Translations under genes and position numbers: made by a program
In this document: in pieces, positions 26,170-36,361 of the stretch
How the letters are laid out: every line of letters begins with the position of its first letter
Numbering within the stretch: position 1 is the stretch's first letter
DNA from: Photorhabdus sp. CRCIA-P01
Lineage (GTDB): Bacteria; Pseudomonadota; Gammaproteobacteria; Enterobacterales; Enterobacteriaceae
Reading direction: 5' to 3'
Length of the DNA: 64,000 bases
Assembly: GCF_003545805.1 (NCBI RefSeq)
Contig: NZ_NMQR01000005.1
Location: forward strand, 161,749 to 225,748
The notes under the pieces: model-generated
What the model was told of the DNA's origin: nothing
What the model saw: the letters and a program-made list of their open reading frames with translations, nothing else
Databases searched by the model: none

Positions 26170-26342
26170 AAAAGCAGAAAAAATTATGGCATATGGTTAC
26201 TATGTATAACTTATACTATATCTATCCTGATATAAAAGACATTCAAAATCCTCAAAAAATAATTACTCATAAGTGACATTTTATTATAATATAAGAAAGA
26301 AGTATGAATAAAAATTAGTTATGTATAAGGGGAAAATTGAAG

Positions 26343-26891
26343 ATGAAATTAATGAATAAAAATTTATCTATTATTTTAATCATATTTTCTATTTTTGTCT
26401 CTGTTTATTTTATTTTTTTCAAAAAATGGGATGTTAGAGAGGCCATTGCCGATTATACCAATGAACATTGCCAAATAAATCAGGAATGCTTAATTGATTT
26501 AAATGAAATAACACCATTTCATTGGGATCGTGCCTATATATTCCCTACAGGAACTCGTCCTAAATCTATAGAAAAGGCGATTGGTATGCATTATCAATTT
26601 ATTGATGTTGGGGTGAAATTTATTTTTATCAAAAACAAAGAAATCGTTTATTTTGAAGAATACTTCCCTTATCCTGATTATCGTGACAAAAATCAAATTG
26701 TACCTAATTTTGCCAGTTTACTATATCCAGAGAGTAATTTCCCTGAATATTACTTTTTAACAAAAGAAAACAGTCAACTGTTTATCAAAAGATATCATGG
26801 AACATCGAGCAAACGTAAGCGTAATATGTTCTATGAGATATCTCCCTCAAATGAAAATCAATCCGAAAAAAATAACCTATATAAGGAATAG
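26343..26891 (+). CDS. Putative immunity protein, N-terminally membrane anchored
   Basis: About 182 aa from ATG 26343, preceded by AAGGGGA. One N-terminal hydrophobic segment (LSIILIIFSIFVSVYFIFF) is followed by a soluble domain that would face the periplasm. A Cys pair (HCQINQECL) precedes DLNEITPFHWDRAYIFP, a pattern I associate with small exported proteins near contact-dependent toxins. Located 241 bp after the putative effector in the same orientation, it is the best immunity candidate, suggesting that the toxin acts in the periplasm or at the envelope. Function inferred from position. Confidence 0.55.
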   Translation: MKLMNKNLSIILIIFSIFVSVYFIFFKKWDVREAIADYTNEHCQINQECLIDLNEITPFHWDRAYIFPTGTRPKSIEKAIGMHYQFIDVGVKFIFIKNKEIVYFEEYFPYPDYRDKNQIVPNFASLLYPESNFPEYYFLTKENSQLFIKRYHGTSSKRKRNMFYEISPSNENQSEKNNLYKE

Positions 26892-27097
26892 TTGCTTATT
26901 TTTATAGAAAATATTGTTGGAAGTGTAAGACGCTATGGTTTTGCTTTACAGTTAGCGGGCATTTTATGATGGTTTAAAAGGCATGTTGGCTCTACTATGG
27001 TATGAAAGTGGAAAAATATATAACCTGAAATTTACTATTTTGAAAAGTTGTTTATTGTCAATTGTAATTATTGAAATATTCAATATATGTAGCAATA

Positions 27098-27125
27098 AAA
27101 AGATCCCTCACTTGAAGGATCTTTT
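27098..27125 (-). terminator. Terminator of the tpsBA transcript
   Basis: AAAAGATCC at 27098-27106 pairs with GGATCTTTT at 27117-27125. On the minus strand the stem ends in a T run. It lies 14 bp beyond the stop of the haemagglutinin-like exoprotein gene. Confidence 0.8.
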
Positions 27126-27138
27126 ATAAAAGAACAAA

Positions 27139-30100
27139 TTAATCAGATTTACGATTAATTATTTCACCATTAATCGTACTACTTTCGGTTTCATTACTAT
27201 AAGTTTTCACCAAAGGTATTTTACCGGACAATACACCTTCCTGAACTGCCTTAACAATCCCGCTCACAGAATCAGGTAATGCAACATTACCGCCTTTACT
27301 ATTGTCATAGCCGGTAACAGATTGTTGCTCCACATTTTGGGTATTAAGAATGACATTGCCTTTCTCGCTACCAATCTGCCCACCAATCAGATGGGTATTT
27401 CCTTTTACATCTAAATTAACCCCTTGATTACCGGAAATAACCGATTGTTCGCCGACATTTTCCCGCTCTTTAATATCAACATTGCCTTTAAATTTACCTG
27501 TAACTCCATTAATCCCTTTAATATTATTAAGACTATTAAATGCAGAGGTTAATCTTTCCTGCCATCCTTTCGGTTGTAGCTCTTCGGTTGGGTTTTTAGA
27601 TGGATCATCTTTCGACACATCGTCTTTAGACGAATCATCTTGAGTTGTCTCATCTTTAGGGATATCGTCACTTTTTACTTTGGATTCTTTCGTGTAATTA
27701 AGGCCAGCATCAACACCGACATTTAACCCATGTTCAGTATCTTTACGGCTTTCAACGCGTAGATCACCACCGATACTGCCTTTTACCTGATCCGCCTCTA
27801 TCCGTGCTCCGGCAACTGTCGTATCACCGCCGCTGTTGATAACGACATTTTCACCTTTGATATGGCTATTACGTTGGGTTGTTGCTTGCAGACGATCAAT
27901 ACCTACTTTAACTTCCCCGCCAAAGTTCTGTTTTGTGGTAGTGGTTGTACTGTCATCCTCTGCTTTCTTGATCGAGCTTGCATTACCTCCATTGCCTTTC
28001 AGGTTAAATTCCCAACTATCGTTGTTGATGCGATCCTGAGCCGATACCAGTTCGACATTACCTTGTTTAGCGTTCAGGTCGATTTGTTTACCGGTCACTT
28101 CGGCACCTTTCAATGTCAAGTTACTACCTGCACTCAGATTGACACCCTGCTTACCGCCAATCTCACTGACCTGAGCTGTGGTACTGTTTTTGCTATCTGT
28201 GTTGTAACCGCCGCCAAGACCGATATGAACATTCTTGCCCTCTGGCGAATTTCCCCCTTTAGCCGATGCTTCTCCGTTATAACCGGTTGCTGTTTTCGTT
28301 GTGCTATTGGTGGCATTATCAAAACGGATATCACCTTTAGCATCTATATTGGCTTTGCCTGAGCCAGCATTCAGAGATGTGCCTTGATATTCAGCGTCCC
28401 TTTCGACACGGATATTAATGTCATCCGCTGCGGTAATCTGGCTAGTTACTGCTGTGGTAGTCGCAGTATGGCTGCTTTGTGTGCCACCTTTGCCTTTGCC
28501 ATTCGCAGAAATATCTTCACCGGTGGTGGTATAAACACGTAAGTCAGCATTGCCGCGGGTTTCACTGTGGCTGCTTTCGTGGTGATTCTGTGCTGCTTTA
28601 CTATTATGGCTACCGGCAGTCAGTATGACGTTACCCCTATCAGCACGATATTGAGTACCCTGATCATACAGCTCGCCATTGGTTTTCATGACGATATTGC
28701 CGGCCTGAACAGAAGTTACAACCGCTTCGGACTTTTGGTTTGTGGTCTGAATATTACCGCCGTTGGCGGCAATATCTGCGCCGAAATTAGGTGTGCCTTT
28801 TTTGGTTAAAGTGCCATCCAGCGCAGACTTAGCCGGTTCTTTAACGACTTTCTCAATTGGGCGAGTAACAGCGCTATAATCGACATTGACGCTAATATCT
28901 GTGCCAACCTGTAGTTTGTGGTTAGTGTTTGATGTCGTATTCGATACGGCCAGATTGCTGACCTTGCCTGCCTCAGCGGTATAAGTGCCATTGACTTCAT
29001 GCTTAGTCCCTTCCTGAACCAATTCGCCGTTGGTTTTAATGTTCAAATTACCTGCGATTTGAGAACCGGAAACAACGGCAGTCGTACTGGTATGATTGTT
29101 ATTATTACCTTCATAATTACCATGAATACCAGAACCAAATTTATCAACTCCTCCGGTAAGATAACCTCCAACGTAAGTTTTACTCTGAGATTTCTCTTCG
29201 GATTTTTTATTATCCGCAGCTAACAGATGAACATTCGCTCCGGTGATCTTAGCATCACCTGTAGTCGTCACCAGATTGGAACCACGCAAGGTGACATCTT
29301 TATCAGCATCGATAGTGATGCTACCTCCACTCAATGTGGAAGCTTGCTGTGTTATCGTCTGATTTTTTTGACTGTTACTGGTATGTTCAATGCCTATGCC
29401 GGCACGATACTGCTTATCCCCCTTTGGTTGGAAGTGGCTTTGCAGATCCAGAGAACTATTTTGTTTATCAACCTGTTTCTGTTCACCGTAAGAGCTCACC
29501 TTGAGATTACCGGATGTGTTCAGGCTAAGCGCGCCGCTACTTTGCACCTGGCTGCCAATAATATGGATATCTTCATCACCGAGTAATTTGAGATCCGCTT
29601 CAGAAACCAACTCGCTGCCATGAGATTTCTGTTGATGGCTATTGGTTCTTTTTGAGCTGTTAGTGATGTTAAGTACTGTACCCGTTCGCTCATCAATTTT
29701 CTGATTGATATGACTGACCGCATTATCGATGGTGACTTCACCACTATTAGCATGCACAAAAGCACCTTGGGCCGCTTTTACTTTACTGCCGGTAATTGCT
29801 ATACCCTCATAACCTGATAGCAATAAACGCCCATTAGCCGTCAGTTCAGACGCATGGCTGGTTTCTTTCAGCTCACTATTGTCTTTATTCCCACCGCCCC
29901 CAATACCGCCCCAGTATCTTTTATCATCACGTACAGCATCGCTGTTAGCCGTTTTCTGAACATCGATTTGCAGTTGTTTACCGGCTTCCAGTGTCAGATT
30001 TTGACCTGCGTGGACTTTAGCCCCAAAAATCTCGGCTCGATTTCCTGCCTTAATATCAAGATGACTACCTGCTTGTAATTTACTGGCAATCAGGCGCTCG

Positions 30101-31566
30101 GTCTGCTGACGCTCTTCCCAACTTCCTGTCTGCAATTTAGCCGTATGATTTTTTTTGTAACCTTTTTCTGATGATGTTTCTATTTCAGTCAAGCCGGCAA
30201 TCCGCACATCTTTTTTCGCTGTAATAGCCAGCTTATCGTTGGCTTCTATTTGGCTGCCGAGGATCTTAACGTCACCTTCAACGGCATTTAAATTTACATT
30301 CTGCCGGGCGGTTATCGTATTCCCTGCCTGATGCAGTTTTTCACTCTCCTGAGTCACCTCATGGCGCCATGAGTAACCCCGTTGGTTATCAATATTTTTA
30401 GTGGATTGCTTTAATTGTTGCCCATCTAAAGTCAGATTAGCGCCACTTAGATTCACATCATCACCTACGATATCCGTGGCTGTAATCCGGTTATTACTGT
30501 TGGCGACCAATGAAATATTTTTGCCTGCTAGCTTAGTGCGGGCGAGTGACTGACTGCTTTGACTATCATTGACATAAGAACCGCCGAAATAGCTTTGGTA
30601 ATTATTGTTACCATCACGGTTATATGCTGATTCGCTGACTTTACCTTTTACTTCAATATTATTACCTGTGAGCTCAACATCTCCACCTTGCAGGTGCGCC
30701 GCCTCTAAATTGAGATTGCCGTGGGAATTAACCATAATCTCATCACTGGCAGTGAAAGAACCTTGCAAATTAACTCCACTGCCTTTTGCGGTATTGAGTA
30801 GACGGATACGCCCGGCTTGCATACTACCGAGATAATAGCTATCCAACACATTGGTTAATGTTTGCTGAGGATCAATGAGTTCTCCTGTGGCCGAGGTTTT
30901 ATTTTCACCACTGATCGCATTAATCTCTTTTTGAGCGGTGACTGGGCCTCGGCTGTCAATTTTGGGTGCGATAAGATCAAGGATTGCATTGGCGATTAAA
31001 CCATCCGATTTAATTTTCAGACTATTCTGATTATCAAAAGTGCTGAAACTTTGCAAATTACCCTGTTCTACTAATGGATTACCAACGACCAGAGCAGCGC
31101 GGTTAGTATTGATAAAACCACATCCATTACAGGTGATGCCATTTGGGTTTGCCAGCACATAATCTGCTGCGATACCAAACACCTCCTGTTGACCTAATAA
31201 CAGAGAAGGGTTCCTGCTGATAACTTCATTCAGAATCAGGCTAGCGGCTTGACCATTTAAATTAGGGTTAGCAGCGAGCTGACCGGCTAATTGTGATTGC
31301 CCCTCCTTCAGCGCATTATTTAGCACGACGCCCATCTGACCGACGTTGTAATCCAGATATTGGTTATGTGACAGCCCGGAAGAGGAGGGGGTCACGATAT
31401 TCACAACCGTTGCTTTACCTTCGGCAGCGAAAATATCGGGATGGTGTGCTGGATCGCCACCACCAACGATTTCACTGGCAAAACTGGTAGAACAAGAGAT
31501 AAGAATGATTGCCATAGAAGCAGCAAGCTTGCCGGTAGGAGATAATCTGAATTTTTTGTTTTTCAT
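27139..31566 (-). CDS. Two-partner secretion exoprotein (TpsA), haemolysin/haemagglutinin family
   Basis: 1475 aa. Signal peptide at the N-terminus (MKNKKFRLSPTGKLAASMAI..., cleavage near SFA-SE). It is followed by the TPS secretion domain with the NQYLDYNVG and ANPNGITCNGCGFINT motifs, including the CxxC of ShlA/HpmA-type haemolysins. Most of the rest is beta-helical filamentous-haemagglutinin repeats rich in G, N, S and T. An acidic Asp/Lys-rich linker lies at about 1299-1323. The size is close to Photorhabdus PhlA and Xenorhabdus XhlA haemolysins, which makes a cytolysin possible, but adhesin cannot be excluded. No VENN motif, C-terminal nuclease or small immunity gene was seen, so contact-dependent inhibition is unlikely. 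It is secreted by the TpsB encoded 64 bp upstream. Confidence 0.88.
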   Translation of the reverse strand: MKNKKFRLSPTGKLAASMAIILISCSTSFASEIVGGGDPAHHPDIFAAEGKATVVNIVTPSSSGLSHNQYLDYNVGQMGVVLNNALKEGQSQLAGQLAANPNLNGQAASLILNEVISRNPSLLLGQQEVFGIAADYVLANPNGITCNGCGFINTNRAALVVGNPLVEQGNLQSFSTFDNQNSLKIKSDGLIANAILDLIAPKIDSRGPVTAQKEINAISGENKTSATGELIDPQQTLTNVLDSYYLGSMQAGRIRLLNTAKGSGVNLQGSFTASDEIMVNSHGNLNLEAAHLQGGDVELTGNNIEVKGKVSESAYNRDGNNNYQSYFGGSYVNDSQSSQSLARTKLAGKNISLVANSNNRITATDIVGDDVNLSGANLTLDGQQLKQSTKNIDNQRGYSWRHEVTQESEKLHQAGNTITARQNVNLNAVEGDVKILGSQIEANDKLAITAKKDVRIAGLTEIETSSEKGYKKNHTAKLQTGSWEERQQTERLIASKLQAGSHLDIKAGNRAEIFGAKVHAGQNLTLEAGKQLQIDVQKTANSDAVRDDKRYWGGIGGGGNKDNSELKETSHASELTANGRLLLSGYEGIAITGSKVKAAQGAFVHANSGEVTIDNAVSHINQKIDERTGTVLNITNSSKRTNSHQQKSHGSELVSEADLKLLGDEDIHIIGSQVQSSGALSLNTSGNLKVSSYGEQKQVDKQNSSLDLQSHFQPKGDKQYRAGIGIEHTSNSQKNQTITQQASTLSGGSITIDADKDVTLRGSNLVTTTGDAKITGANVHLLAADNKKSEEKSQSKTYVGGYLTGGVDKFGSGIHGNYEGNNNNHTSTTAVVSGSQIAGNLNIKTNGELVQEGTKHEVNGTYTAEAGKVSNLAVSNTTSNTNHKLQVGTDISVNVDYSAVTRPIEKVVKEPAKSALDGTLTKKGTPNFGADIAANGGNIQTTNQKSEAVVTSVQAGNIVMKTNGELYDQGTQYRADRGNVILTAGSHNSKAAQNHHESSHSETRGNADLRVYTTTGEDISANGKGKGGTQSSHTATTTAVTSQITAADDINIRVERDAEYQGTSLNAGSGKANIDAKGDIRFDNATNSTTKTATGYNGEASAKGGNSPEGKNVHIGLGGGYNTDSKNSTTAQVSEIGGKQGVNLSAGSNLTLKGAEVTGKQIDLNAKQGNVELVSAQDRINNDSWEFNLKGNGGNASSIKKAEDDSTTTTTKQNFGGEVKVGIDRLQATTQRNSHIKGENVVINSGGDTTVAGARIEADQVKGSIGGDLRVESRKDTEHGLNVGVDAGLNYTKESKVKSDDIPKDETTQDDSSKDDVSKDDPSKNPTEELQPKGWQERLTSAFNSLNNIKGINGVTGKFKGNVDIKERENVGEQSVISGNQGVNLDVKGNTHLIGGQIGSEKGNVILNTQNVEQQSVTGYDNSKGGNVALPDSVSGIVKAVQEGVLSGKIPLVKTYSNETESSTINGEIINRKSD

Positions 31567-31630
31567 ACATTAGTCTCTATATATTTAGTTATATTGCTGT
31601 GTGTACAGCGTTGGGTACTGCTTAAAACCA

Positions 31631-33298
31631 TCAAAAGGTGTAAGAAAAACGGACTAGAACCTGAATGGGTTCATCAGATGCTCGGCGCTTGGAAAGTAAC
31701 TTTCCTCGGCTGGTTTCTATATCGAATACCATGCGTTGGTATCTCAGTGTGGCGCCAGAACTGATTCCGGCGCTGCTTTGCCAGCCTTGTGGGCTGCGAT
31801 ATCCCTGAACCTGGCCAGTATCAATGCCGATACGCAGTGATAATGTGCTGTTGGTGAGTGGAAACGTCCGAGACAGCGTATTTTGCAGATACCAGCCGTT
31901 ATCCCCGGAGAGCGTATTTTTGCTAAACCCCCGGACTGCATTCTGATCAGTGATATTCAGCCATTCGACGCCGGGCAGACCGCGCTGGTTGTATTGCCCA
32001 TAAAACAGGTTATTGAGCTGATAAGGCGAGTTGAACAACATAAAACGTTGATGCAGATTGACCATCAACTTGCCTTTGGTGAACTGTTTATCGAGATAAG
32101 AGGTTCCGGTTTGTGCGCCCAACCAAGGCAAACCTTGTTCAACACTCAGATTGAGCGTGATTAATCCGGTTGGAATGATATGTAAATGATTAACACCGAG
32201 CTCAAAGACACTCAATGTTTGGCTACTGACGCCAATCTTGGCGTCGTCGATGTAATTATTGTAATTCTTGTAAGTTAATTGCCCGCTAACATTATTAATC
32301 TGAGATTGATTACGATAGAAGGCAAAATCAGAACGCATGCCGATTTGCTGAGTATCGCCATAAATCTTTATCGTTCTCATTTGTAAATGGGGGCGGCTGG
32401 CATATTGGGAATAACTACCAAACCCACTGAATGTTGCTGCGCCATAGGGCACTGAATAAAGTAGGGTATAAGCGCGGCTATACCGGTTGGATGGGCTATC
32501 TAACGTACTACTGGCATTCAGGCTGATGAAATCGGATAAACCCAATGGGCTGTCAAAACTGGCATTGGTGCGGACCAGCCATTTCCCAGTGCTCTTTTGC
32601 CCATAATTATCAGTTTTGATATTCAATAACCAAGGCTTACTGCGCTGATTATGCAGTTTAATCACCGAACCACCATTCACCGTTCCCGGCAGAATATCCA
32701 GAGTAGTTTTATTGGACTGTAGCCGGTTAGCCTGATCTAAACCTTGATCGATTTGCTTGATATTGAGCGGTTGTTTTTCCAGACCGGGAAATAACATACT
32801 GCTATTTACCCAGCGATCACCGCCTTCGATTTTTTCAATAAACCCTTCGATAACATTTAGTCCTAACTCTCCATCGGTATTAGGCGCAATAAACTGAATA
32901 CGGGCGGTGATATAGCCTTGGCTAATATAAAGATGTGTCAGTTCGTGACTGAGCCGATTGATATCATGACTACTGATACACTCTGGGGACAAAGCGCTGA
33001 GCGTACTTAAATCCCGAACTGAGAGCAGAGAGATTCCTTTAAGGTAAACACCGGTTAACGGCAGACATTGTTTGGATTCCGGTAACTCTGGCGCAGGAGT
33101 TGGTTCAGGGACAGTATTAGCCTGTTGCTTTAATTGCTGATATCGGCGTTGTTCTATCAGTTGGTTAATTTCCCTGGAACTATCTTGCAGAGTTCTTCTC
33201 GCCTCAATTATTGGCAGGTCATCATTTATCTCTGCCGGAGAAGCGATTATCTGAAAGGAAATACAACCTAATATTAAAATAGATATTCTTTTTATCAT
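31631..33298 (-). CDS. Two-partner secretion outer-membrane transporter (TpsB, ShlB/FhaC-like)
   Basis: 555-aa Omp85-superfamily pore that secretes the adjacent exoprotein. Signal peptide at the N-terminus (ISILILGCISFQIIASPA). A proline-rich stretch near 65-75 leads into POTRA domains (residues about 75-230: CLPLTGVYLKGISLLS, SQGYITARIQF, IEGFIEKIEGG). A 16-strand barrel follows, with VRGF in the L6 loop region (NAVRGFSKNTLSGDNGWYLQN) and a terminal beta-signal ending VRFSYTF. It is upstream of the exoprotein on the same strand, the usual tpsB-tpsA operon order. Its function in export is well supported. Confidence 0.93.
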   Translation of the reverse strand: MIKRISILILGCISFQIIASPAEINDDLPIIEARRTLQDSSREINQLIEQRRYQQLKQQANTVPEPTPAPELPESKQCLPLTGVYLKGISLLSVRDLSTLSALSPECISSHDINRLSHELTHLYISQGYITARIQFIAPNTDGELGLNVIEGFIEKIEGGDRWVNSSMLFPGLEKQPLNIKQIDQGLDQANRLQSNKTTLDILPGTVNGGSVIKLHNQRSKPWLLNIKTDNYGQKSTGKWLVRTNASFDSPLGLSDFISLNASSTLDSPSNRYSRAYTLLYSVPYGAATFSGFGSYSQYASRPHLQMRTIKIYGDTQQIGMRSDFAFYRNQSQINNVSGQLTYKNYNNYIDDAKIGVSSQTLSVFELGVNHLHIIPTGLITLNLSVEQGLPWLGAQTGTSYLDKQFTKGKLMVNLHQRFMLFNSPYQLNNLFYGQYNQRGLPGVEWLNITDQNAVRGFSKNTLSGDNGWYLQNTLSRTFPLTNSTLSLRIGIDTGQVQGYRSPQGWQSSAGISSGATLRYQRMVFDIETSRGKLLSKRRASDEPIQVLVRFSYTF

Positions 33299-33966
33299 TA
33301 ATTCACCGATAAGGATGATATTTTATTCCAAAAAACATAAATATGGGTTGGTAGCCTGATAGTAATGACATGCATATTGGCTAAATTATTCGTTATTAAA
33401 GCACACTCCGGGTTATATCTTGCTCTGATTAACCAGTGACGTTTCTTTTATATCTCGATTTTCTATTATAAATTTTAATTAGTTGGTTATTTGGATAATA
33501 ATGAGTTAATAAGAGCAATGATTTTATTGCTTATTAATGGATTAACTTAAGTGGAATAAGTAATAGGTGATGTTTTTTTAAATAATAGAGTGGGTTGTAC
33601 TAGGAAGATTCTTAAAGAAAGGAAAGCGTAATCTAAGCAAGTAATAATAAGCTAAATTTTAATTCACTTTTATTTAGCTTGATAGACGATAATGTCAGAT
33701 GTAATAGTTCCTGTAAGTTATTTTAGCTAAAGAAATAAATAATAGAAATAATACCTTCTGAATTGATGACAGAATAATTGTCGGAAGATTGTTGAATTTA
33801 TGGAGAGGAATAGAGCTTACCTGGATGTTAGAAGATTTTCTTTATAAGGTAATAATATTATTATATAAATGAGTGTTTGTTACAGATATTTAAGTAAAGT
33901 AGAAAATACAAATACTGGAAAACTATGTAAATAATTTTCCAGTAGAAAATAACAATGTACAAATGA
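33299..33966. other. AT-rich intergenic region, no gene recognised
   Basis: Very AT-rich DNA between tpsB and the pixA-like gene. It should contain the tpsBA promoter near 33300-33400 but no clear pair is visible. No ORF with a domain, RNA or repeat was recognised. Confidence 0.4.
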
Positions 33967-34554
33967 TTAGCTATTAGTTACTTCAACATATGGATCATAT
34001 CGATAATAGCCCAGGAGCTTTTTGCCATCATAAGCAGCAAAGAACCATGTATATTGTTCTACGCCTGGTTTATGAGCTATTGCTTGGAAATAATTGTCTT
34101 GAGATTCAACAAAAATTACCTTAGGTTCATCCTCATTTGCATTAACTCCTGAGGGGACCATTGGAACTTTCTTGCCCATAGGATTCTGTGACCATATTTG
34201 TGATGGGACAGAGATGACATCGTCTCCTGTACTAAGCTTTTTGAATTTATACAATATAATCGTATAGTCGAAATTATTAGATACAGTAGTAGCCCTCCAT
34301 CTAATATTTGCATTAATGGGAACAGTTACACGGGCACCAGATGAACTCGCCACTTTTAGCCCAAACTCTGGAGTATAATTAGCTATATATACATGTTGAC
34401 GGATAATTGTTGGATCTTTAGGGTCTAGAGAACTTGTAAGATTATTAGCGCGAAGATATTCAATTATTGAGTCAACATCAATAACAAAGGTCACATCAGC
34501 AGTGACAGAGTTTCTGGCTGTAATATTATCTTTACCCTGAATGACTTCACTCAT
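33967..34554 (-). CDS. AidA/PixA-family inclusion body protein
   Basis: 195 aa from the second ATG (34554), which is better spaced from AGAGG than the first. The sequence fits the PixA/AidA family (TFVIDVDSIIEYL... near the start; NIRWRATTVSN in the middle; WFFAAYDGKKLLGYYRYDP at the end). PixA is an abundant cytoplasmic inclusion protein of Xenorhabdus; related Photorhabdus proteins are stationary-phase or host-related. Unlike Xenorhabdus PixA this one is not especially methionine-rich. It is monocistronic, with an ERIC element upstream and the SdiA-like regulator further away. Its molecular role is unknown; the family call is good. Confidence 0.82.
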   Translation of the reverse strand: MSEVIQGKDNITARNSVTADVTFVIDVDSIIEYLRANNLTSSLDPKDPTIIRQHVYIANYTPEFGLKVASSSGARVTVPINANIRWRATTVSNNFDYTIILYKFKKLSTGDDVISVPSQIWSQNPMGKKVPMVPSGVNANEDEPKVIFVESQDNYFQAIAHKPGVEQYTWFFAAYDGKKLLGYYRYDPYVEVTNS

Positions 34555-34584
34555 CATAACACCTCTTTACATATTTAAATTATT

Positions 34585-34711
34585 TATACCTGTTATCTTT
34601 CAAGCTGCTGCTTTGTTGGCTGCTTTCACTCACCCCAGTCACATAGTTATCTATGCTCCTGGGGATTCGTTCACTTGCCGCCTCGCTGCAACTTGAAATC
34701 TATTAGGTATA
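34585..34711 (-). repeat. ERIC (IRU) repeat, copy 2
   Basis: Exactly 127 bp between TATACC and GGTATA, the reverse-complement orientation of copy 1, with core CTCACCCCAGTCAC...GCTCCTGGGGATTC. It sits 30 bp 5' of the pixA-like gene, where it would be in the leader or promoter. The rest of 34712-35189 is AT-rich, with no gene seen. Confidence 0.92.
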
Positions 34712-35189
34712 TTAGGAATCGAAAGGTTATTTTGCTTACTTATTATTATTCTAATAACTTTCTTTTTATATAATTAACTATTAAAGTTGAAACAGCTACT
34801 GGTATAAATCATAGTTTATATGGGAAAATTACTCATATATTTATCAGGTATTGCTTCATATCGTTCAATATTTCAGTTAGTTTATTGTTGTGAAAAATAA
34901 AACATAGAATTTTAGATTGAAACATTAAATAATCATTTATATTGCCTTAAAAATAGTTTAATATGCTTCATATGGAATAATGTATTTTTATATATTATTT
35001 CCCTTGATTATGAAAATTTCAATCCTATTGATATAATTTCTCCTGTTTACCAATAATACATTGTGGTTTATCAGACCTTGTTTACTGTATAGCAGTAAAT
35101 AATTATTTTCTTTATTAAATGTGAATTCTGCTACTATAATAAATATTATGATTCACTATCAATATTCTTAATTTTCAAGAGGACATTGA

Positions 35190-35918
35190 ATGAATATTTA
35201 TCGACCATATACCTTACCCTATAATTTTCATAAATTAGAGGTGGACGCCCATTTTGTAGCTGAAATTTGTGAACTTATTAACAAAATTTCGGGGTTTAGT
35301 TTGTTCTCCCTTTTATTAAAGGCGCGCTTTCCTATATCTAACCGAGAAGTGCATTTCTTTAATAATTATCATGAATCTTGGAGAGCCATTTATATAGAAA
35401 AAAAGTATTGGATGATTGATCCCGTTCTAAATTTCCGACCTGTGCCCCCTTCTTTTTCAAAAATATGGGATTTAGATTTTTTTTCTAAATCTAATGGGCA
35501 AGAGCTTTGGTATGTGAATCAGAAATATGGGTTTCGCTCTGGGATCACATTTGGGCTCCCTGCATTTTCAGGAACTTATGGAATATTTTCTGTTGCGGGA
35601 AAAGATGGGCCTATTGATAACGAGACAATGTATAAATGTAGTGGAGAAATTCTAGGAATATATATTAGGATAATAAGATACTTAACATCACACACAAAGT
35701 ATTTGCAATCGTTCTATATCGATAATACCTCATTTTCACATAGAGAATTAGAAGTATTAAGATACACCGCAGATGGGATGATATCAAGTGAAATTGCATC
35801 GACCATTTGTGTCACTAAAAGTACAGTTGATTTTCACCTAATGAATATCGTTAAAAAACTGGATTGTAAGAATAAATTCCAGGCAATAGCTAAAGCTGCG
35901 TTACTTGGTTATATATAA
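35190..35918 (+). CDS. sdiA: LuxR-family quorum-sensing regulator, SdiA-like solo
   Basis: 242 aa, the size of E. coli SdiA. The N-terminal autoinducer-binding domain keeps the six residues typical of AHL binding: Trp64, Tyr68, Asp77, Pro78, Trp93 and Gly118. A LuxR helix-turn-helix follows at about 180-240 (FSHRELEVLRYTADG, EIASTICVTKSTVDFHL). SHRELEVLRYTADG closely parallels the SdiA segment. No luxI synthase is nearby, so it is a solo, fitting the SdiA homologue reported in Photorhabdus (Plu0320). Other Photorhabdus LuxR solos, such as PluR-type proteins, have altered ligand residues. AGAGGA precedes the ATG. It should respond to exogenous acyl-homoserine lactones or related ligands; its targets are unknown. 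Confidence 0.8.
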   Translation: MNIYRPYTLPYNFHKLEVDAHFVAEICELINKISGFSLFSLLLKARFPISNREVHFFNNYHESWRAIYIEKKYWMIDPVLNFRPVPPSFSKIWDLDFFSKSNGQELWYVNQKYGFRSGITFGLPAFSGTYGIFSVAGKDGPIDNETMYKCSGEILGIYIRIIRYLTSHTKYLQSFYIDNTSFSHRELEVLRYTADGMISSEIASTICVTKSTVDFHLMNIVKKLDCKNKFQAIAKAALLGYI

Positions 35919-36361
35919 TTAATATCAATTTGCAATTATCAGATGATTATATTTTTTATCTTATAAATTAACCTGAATTATTAATACTATTACTCAAATG
36001 GATTATTAGGAGAGTTTGAATAAAGACTGACTTTTTACCTTCGTACCTTTATTGGTATCGTTGTAAATAGGAGTTGGAGAAATTTTCCTGACAAGATGAA
36101 AATGATATCTATTCAAAATATAAAAACAGTCTCAACCAAATATACTTCTCGTTTGGCAGAATAGTAATACTACGGTTCTGCTTGTTCTTTGCTTAATATA
36201 TGAATGACTTAAAGGATAGTAATGACTATTTGAGTAGCTTTCAGTGTTCCTACCAAACCAGCCATCCTCCGCTAAAATATTTATCAATAGTGAACCCTTT
36301 CACCAGATAATCCGTAGTGCTATTTATTAAATAGTATCTAATAATATCCACTGGAGTCATC
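35919..36361. other. Intergenic region before the malX remnant
   Basis: No intact gene. In E. coli the repressor gene malI lies divergently upstream of malX; I saw no convincing malI sequence here, so it was probably lost with malX. No promoter was identified with confidence. Confidence 0.35.

Noticed and set aside
27139..27400. Contact-dependent inhibition toxin at the TpsA C-terminus
   Set aside because: No VENN-type junction, no distinct nuclease-like tail and no small immunity gene downstream; a terminator follows directly.
35919..36361. malI repressor remnant upstream of malX
   Set aside because: No segment long enough to be recognised as MalI on the minus strand.
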